From CAYWMY01 sp046352935 (lineage in GTDB: Bacteria; Pseudomonadota; Gammaproteobacteria; Steroidobacterales; Steroidobacteraceae): a stretch of 64,000 bases of DNA. The stretch is taken from positions 1 through 64,000 of the forward strand of contig JAXMGR010000019.1 of assembly GCA_046352935.1 (NCBI GenBank), read 5' to 3'. Below the pieces are notes generated by a model. The model had not been told where the DNA came from. It was given only the letters and a program-made list of their open reading frames with translations, and did not search any database. The first letter of the stretch is position 1; each line of letters starts with the position of its first letter. Made by a program: the position numbers and the translations under genes. Of the stretch, positions 62,677 through 64,000 are shown piece after piece.

Positions 62677-64000
62677 TCAGATCGCCAGACGTTCGACGCG
62701 CCTGCGCCGGCCGTAGATCAGGTAGATGAGTGCGCGGCTGCCCATCAGCGCCGTGAACATCGAGGTCATGATGCCGACGTTCAGCACGACGGCGAAGCCG
62801 CGGATCGGGCCGGTGCCGAAGGCGAAGAGCACGATGCCGGCGATCAGTGTCGTGATGTTCGCGTCCGCGATGGACGAGAACGCCCGCTCGAAGCCCGCCT
62901 CGATGGCCGCGCGCGGCGAATTGCCGCTGCGCAGCTCCTCGCGGATGCGTTCGTAGATCAGGATGTTGGCGTCGACCGCCATGCCGACCGTGAGCACGAT
63001 GCCGGCGATGCCGGGCAGCGTCAGCGCGGCGCCGAACATCGACAGCACCGCCGTGATCAGCACGACGTTGGCGAGCAGCACGGCGCAGGCCACGAGCCCG
63101 AACACGCGGTAGTACAGCGCCATGAACACGAACACGGCGGCGAGCCCGATCAGCAGCGCGCGGGTGCCGCGCTCGATGTTGTCCTTGCCGAGGCTCGGGC
63201 CGATGAGGCGCTGCTCCACGATGTAGAGCGGCGCGGCCAGCGCGCCGGCGCGCAGCAGCTTGGCGAGTTCCTGGCCCTCCGAGACCGTGAGTCCCGTGAT
63301 CTGGAAGCGGTTCGAGAACACGCCGCGGATGGTGGCGACGCTGATGACCTCCTCCCGCGTGCGGTCGACCACGACCTTCTCTCCGCCACGCTCGACCTGC
63401 TCGCGCTCCTTCTCGATGAAGACGACGGCCATGGGCTTGCCGAGGTTCTCGCGCGTGGTACGCAGCATCTCGGCGCCACCGCGGCTGTCGAGCACGACGT
63501 CCACCGCGGGCTCGCCCTGCTGGAGGCTCGATGTCGCGTCCACGAGCTGCTCGCCCGTCGCGATCACGTCGCGCTTCAGCAGCACCGGGCTGCCGCTGCG
63601 GTCCTTGTAGAGCCGCGAACCGAGCGGCGCACGGCCGGTCCGGGCCGCCTCGGTCGGGCTGTTGACGCCGTCCACGAGGCGGAACTCGAGCGTCGCCACC
63701 TTGCCGAGCACGCGCACGACTTCCGAGGCGTCCTGGATGCCGGGCAGCTGCACGGCGATGCGGTTCAGGCCCTGCCGCTGCACGATCGGCTCGGCCACGC
63801 CGAGTGCGTTGACGCGGTTGCCGAGCGAGGTGATGTTCTGCTGGATCGCGAAGTCCTGGCGCTGGCGGATCTGGTCAGGGGTCAGCTCGACGCGGATCGT
63901 GGCCCCCTCGCCCGCGGTGACCTGCAGCGCGCGGTCGTACTCGCGGATGGCCTGCAGCGCTTCCGTCTCGCGGGCCGCGTCGCGCAGCGTCACCGTCACG
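62677..64000 (-). CDS. secD: Protein translocase subunit SecD (partial, 5' end beyond window)
   Basis: The C-terminal 440 residues of SecD are in the window; the frame is open to the right edge, so the start lies outside. The periplasmic P1 domain (FAIQQNITSLGNRVNALG, QLPGIQDASEVVRVLG) and the RND-type membrane part (GIAGIVLTVGMAVDANILIY, then RIREELRSGNSPRAAIEAGF) are present. It is co-transcribed with secF downstream. Confidence 0.96.
   Translation of the reverse strand, partial: VTVTLRDAARETEALQAIREYDRALQVTAGEGATIRVELTPDQIRQRQDFAIQQNITSLGNRVNALGVAEPIVQRQGLNRIAVQLPGIQDASEVVRVLGKVATLEFRLVDGVNSPTEAARTGRAPLGSRLYKDRSGSPVLLKRDVIATGEQLVDATSSLQQGEPAVDVVLDSRGGAEMLRTTRENLGKPMAVVFIEKEREQVERGGEKVVVDRTREEVISVATIRGVFSNRFQITGLTVSEGQELAKLLRAGALAAPLYIVEQRLIGPSLGKDNIERGTRALLIGLAAVFVFMALYYRVFGLVACAVLLANVVLITAVLSMFGAALTLPGIAGIVLTVGMAVDANILIYERIREELRSGNSPRAAIEAGFERAFSSIADANITTLIAGIVLFAFGTGPIRGFAVVLNVGIMTSMFTALMGSRALIYLIYGRRRRVERLAI

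Overview
This 64 kb window is high-GC bacterial chromosome. The order suhB / trmJ - iscS - iscA - ndk - rlmN - pilW - rodZ - hisS - yfgM - bamB - der, together with guaBA-xseA and secDF, points to a gammaproteobacterium. The many TonB-dependent receptors, SDR enzymes and a quinohaemoprotein dehydrogenase fit an environmental, substrate-versatile lineage (Xanthomonadales / Nevskiales / Steroidobacter-like); the family is a guess. No rRNA, tRNA or CRISPR array was recognised.

Layout. (1) 0.1-6.5 kb, minus strand: an aldehyde dehydrogenase, then a tightly packed six-gene operon (two LicC-like nucleotidyltransferases, a ParB/SerK-like protein, a DUF711 protein, a methyltransferase, an Asp/Glu racemase-like protein). 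It looks like an undescribed small-molecule pathway and is the best candidate here for a new system. (2) 6.6-12.5 kb: decayed and accessory DNA. It holds a copy of the C-terminal third of a Fic protein, a broken YpfH-type esterase, a LysR-linked dioxygenase/DoxX operon with a truncated oxidoreductase, and an exported EEP-family hydrolase. (3) 12.45-17.65 kb: a small island bounded by near-identical copies of the guaA 3' end. It contains a COG4705 membrane protein, a full-length Fic protein, an integrase remnant and a three-gene membrane/lipoprotein cassette. (4) 17.6-23.7 kb: guaA, guaB, xseA and two SDR genes, the second lacking the catalytic Tyr.

(5) 23.7-27.7 kb: a second accessory patch with a frameshifted ORF6N gene, an orphan BrnA-like antitoxin behind a 27-bp palindrome, a NYN nuclease, an internally deleted HsdR remnant and a DUF222-HNH protein. 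(6) 27.7-40.9 kb: an uptake and catabolism region. It has a phosphotransferase without its HGD motif, two TonB receptors, a TetR and a LysR regulator, an acyl-CoA ligase that appears to start at CTG, a PQQ/cytochrome c dehydrogenase and an M24 peptidase-family protein. (7) 40.9-52.5 kb: the conserved block listed above. iscS here is fused to a degenerate IscU-like domain, and no separate iscU, hscBA, fdx or iscR is present.

(8) 52.5-64 kb: a 127-bp inverted-repeat structure between convergent genes, a large Ig-like lipoprotein, a FemAB/CelD-like acyltransferase, a two-component system, an APC permease, uppP, terC, secF and the 3' part of secD, which runs off the right edge.
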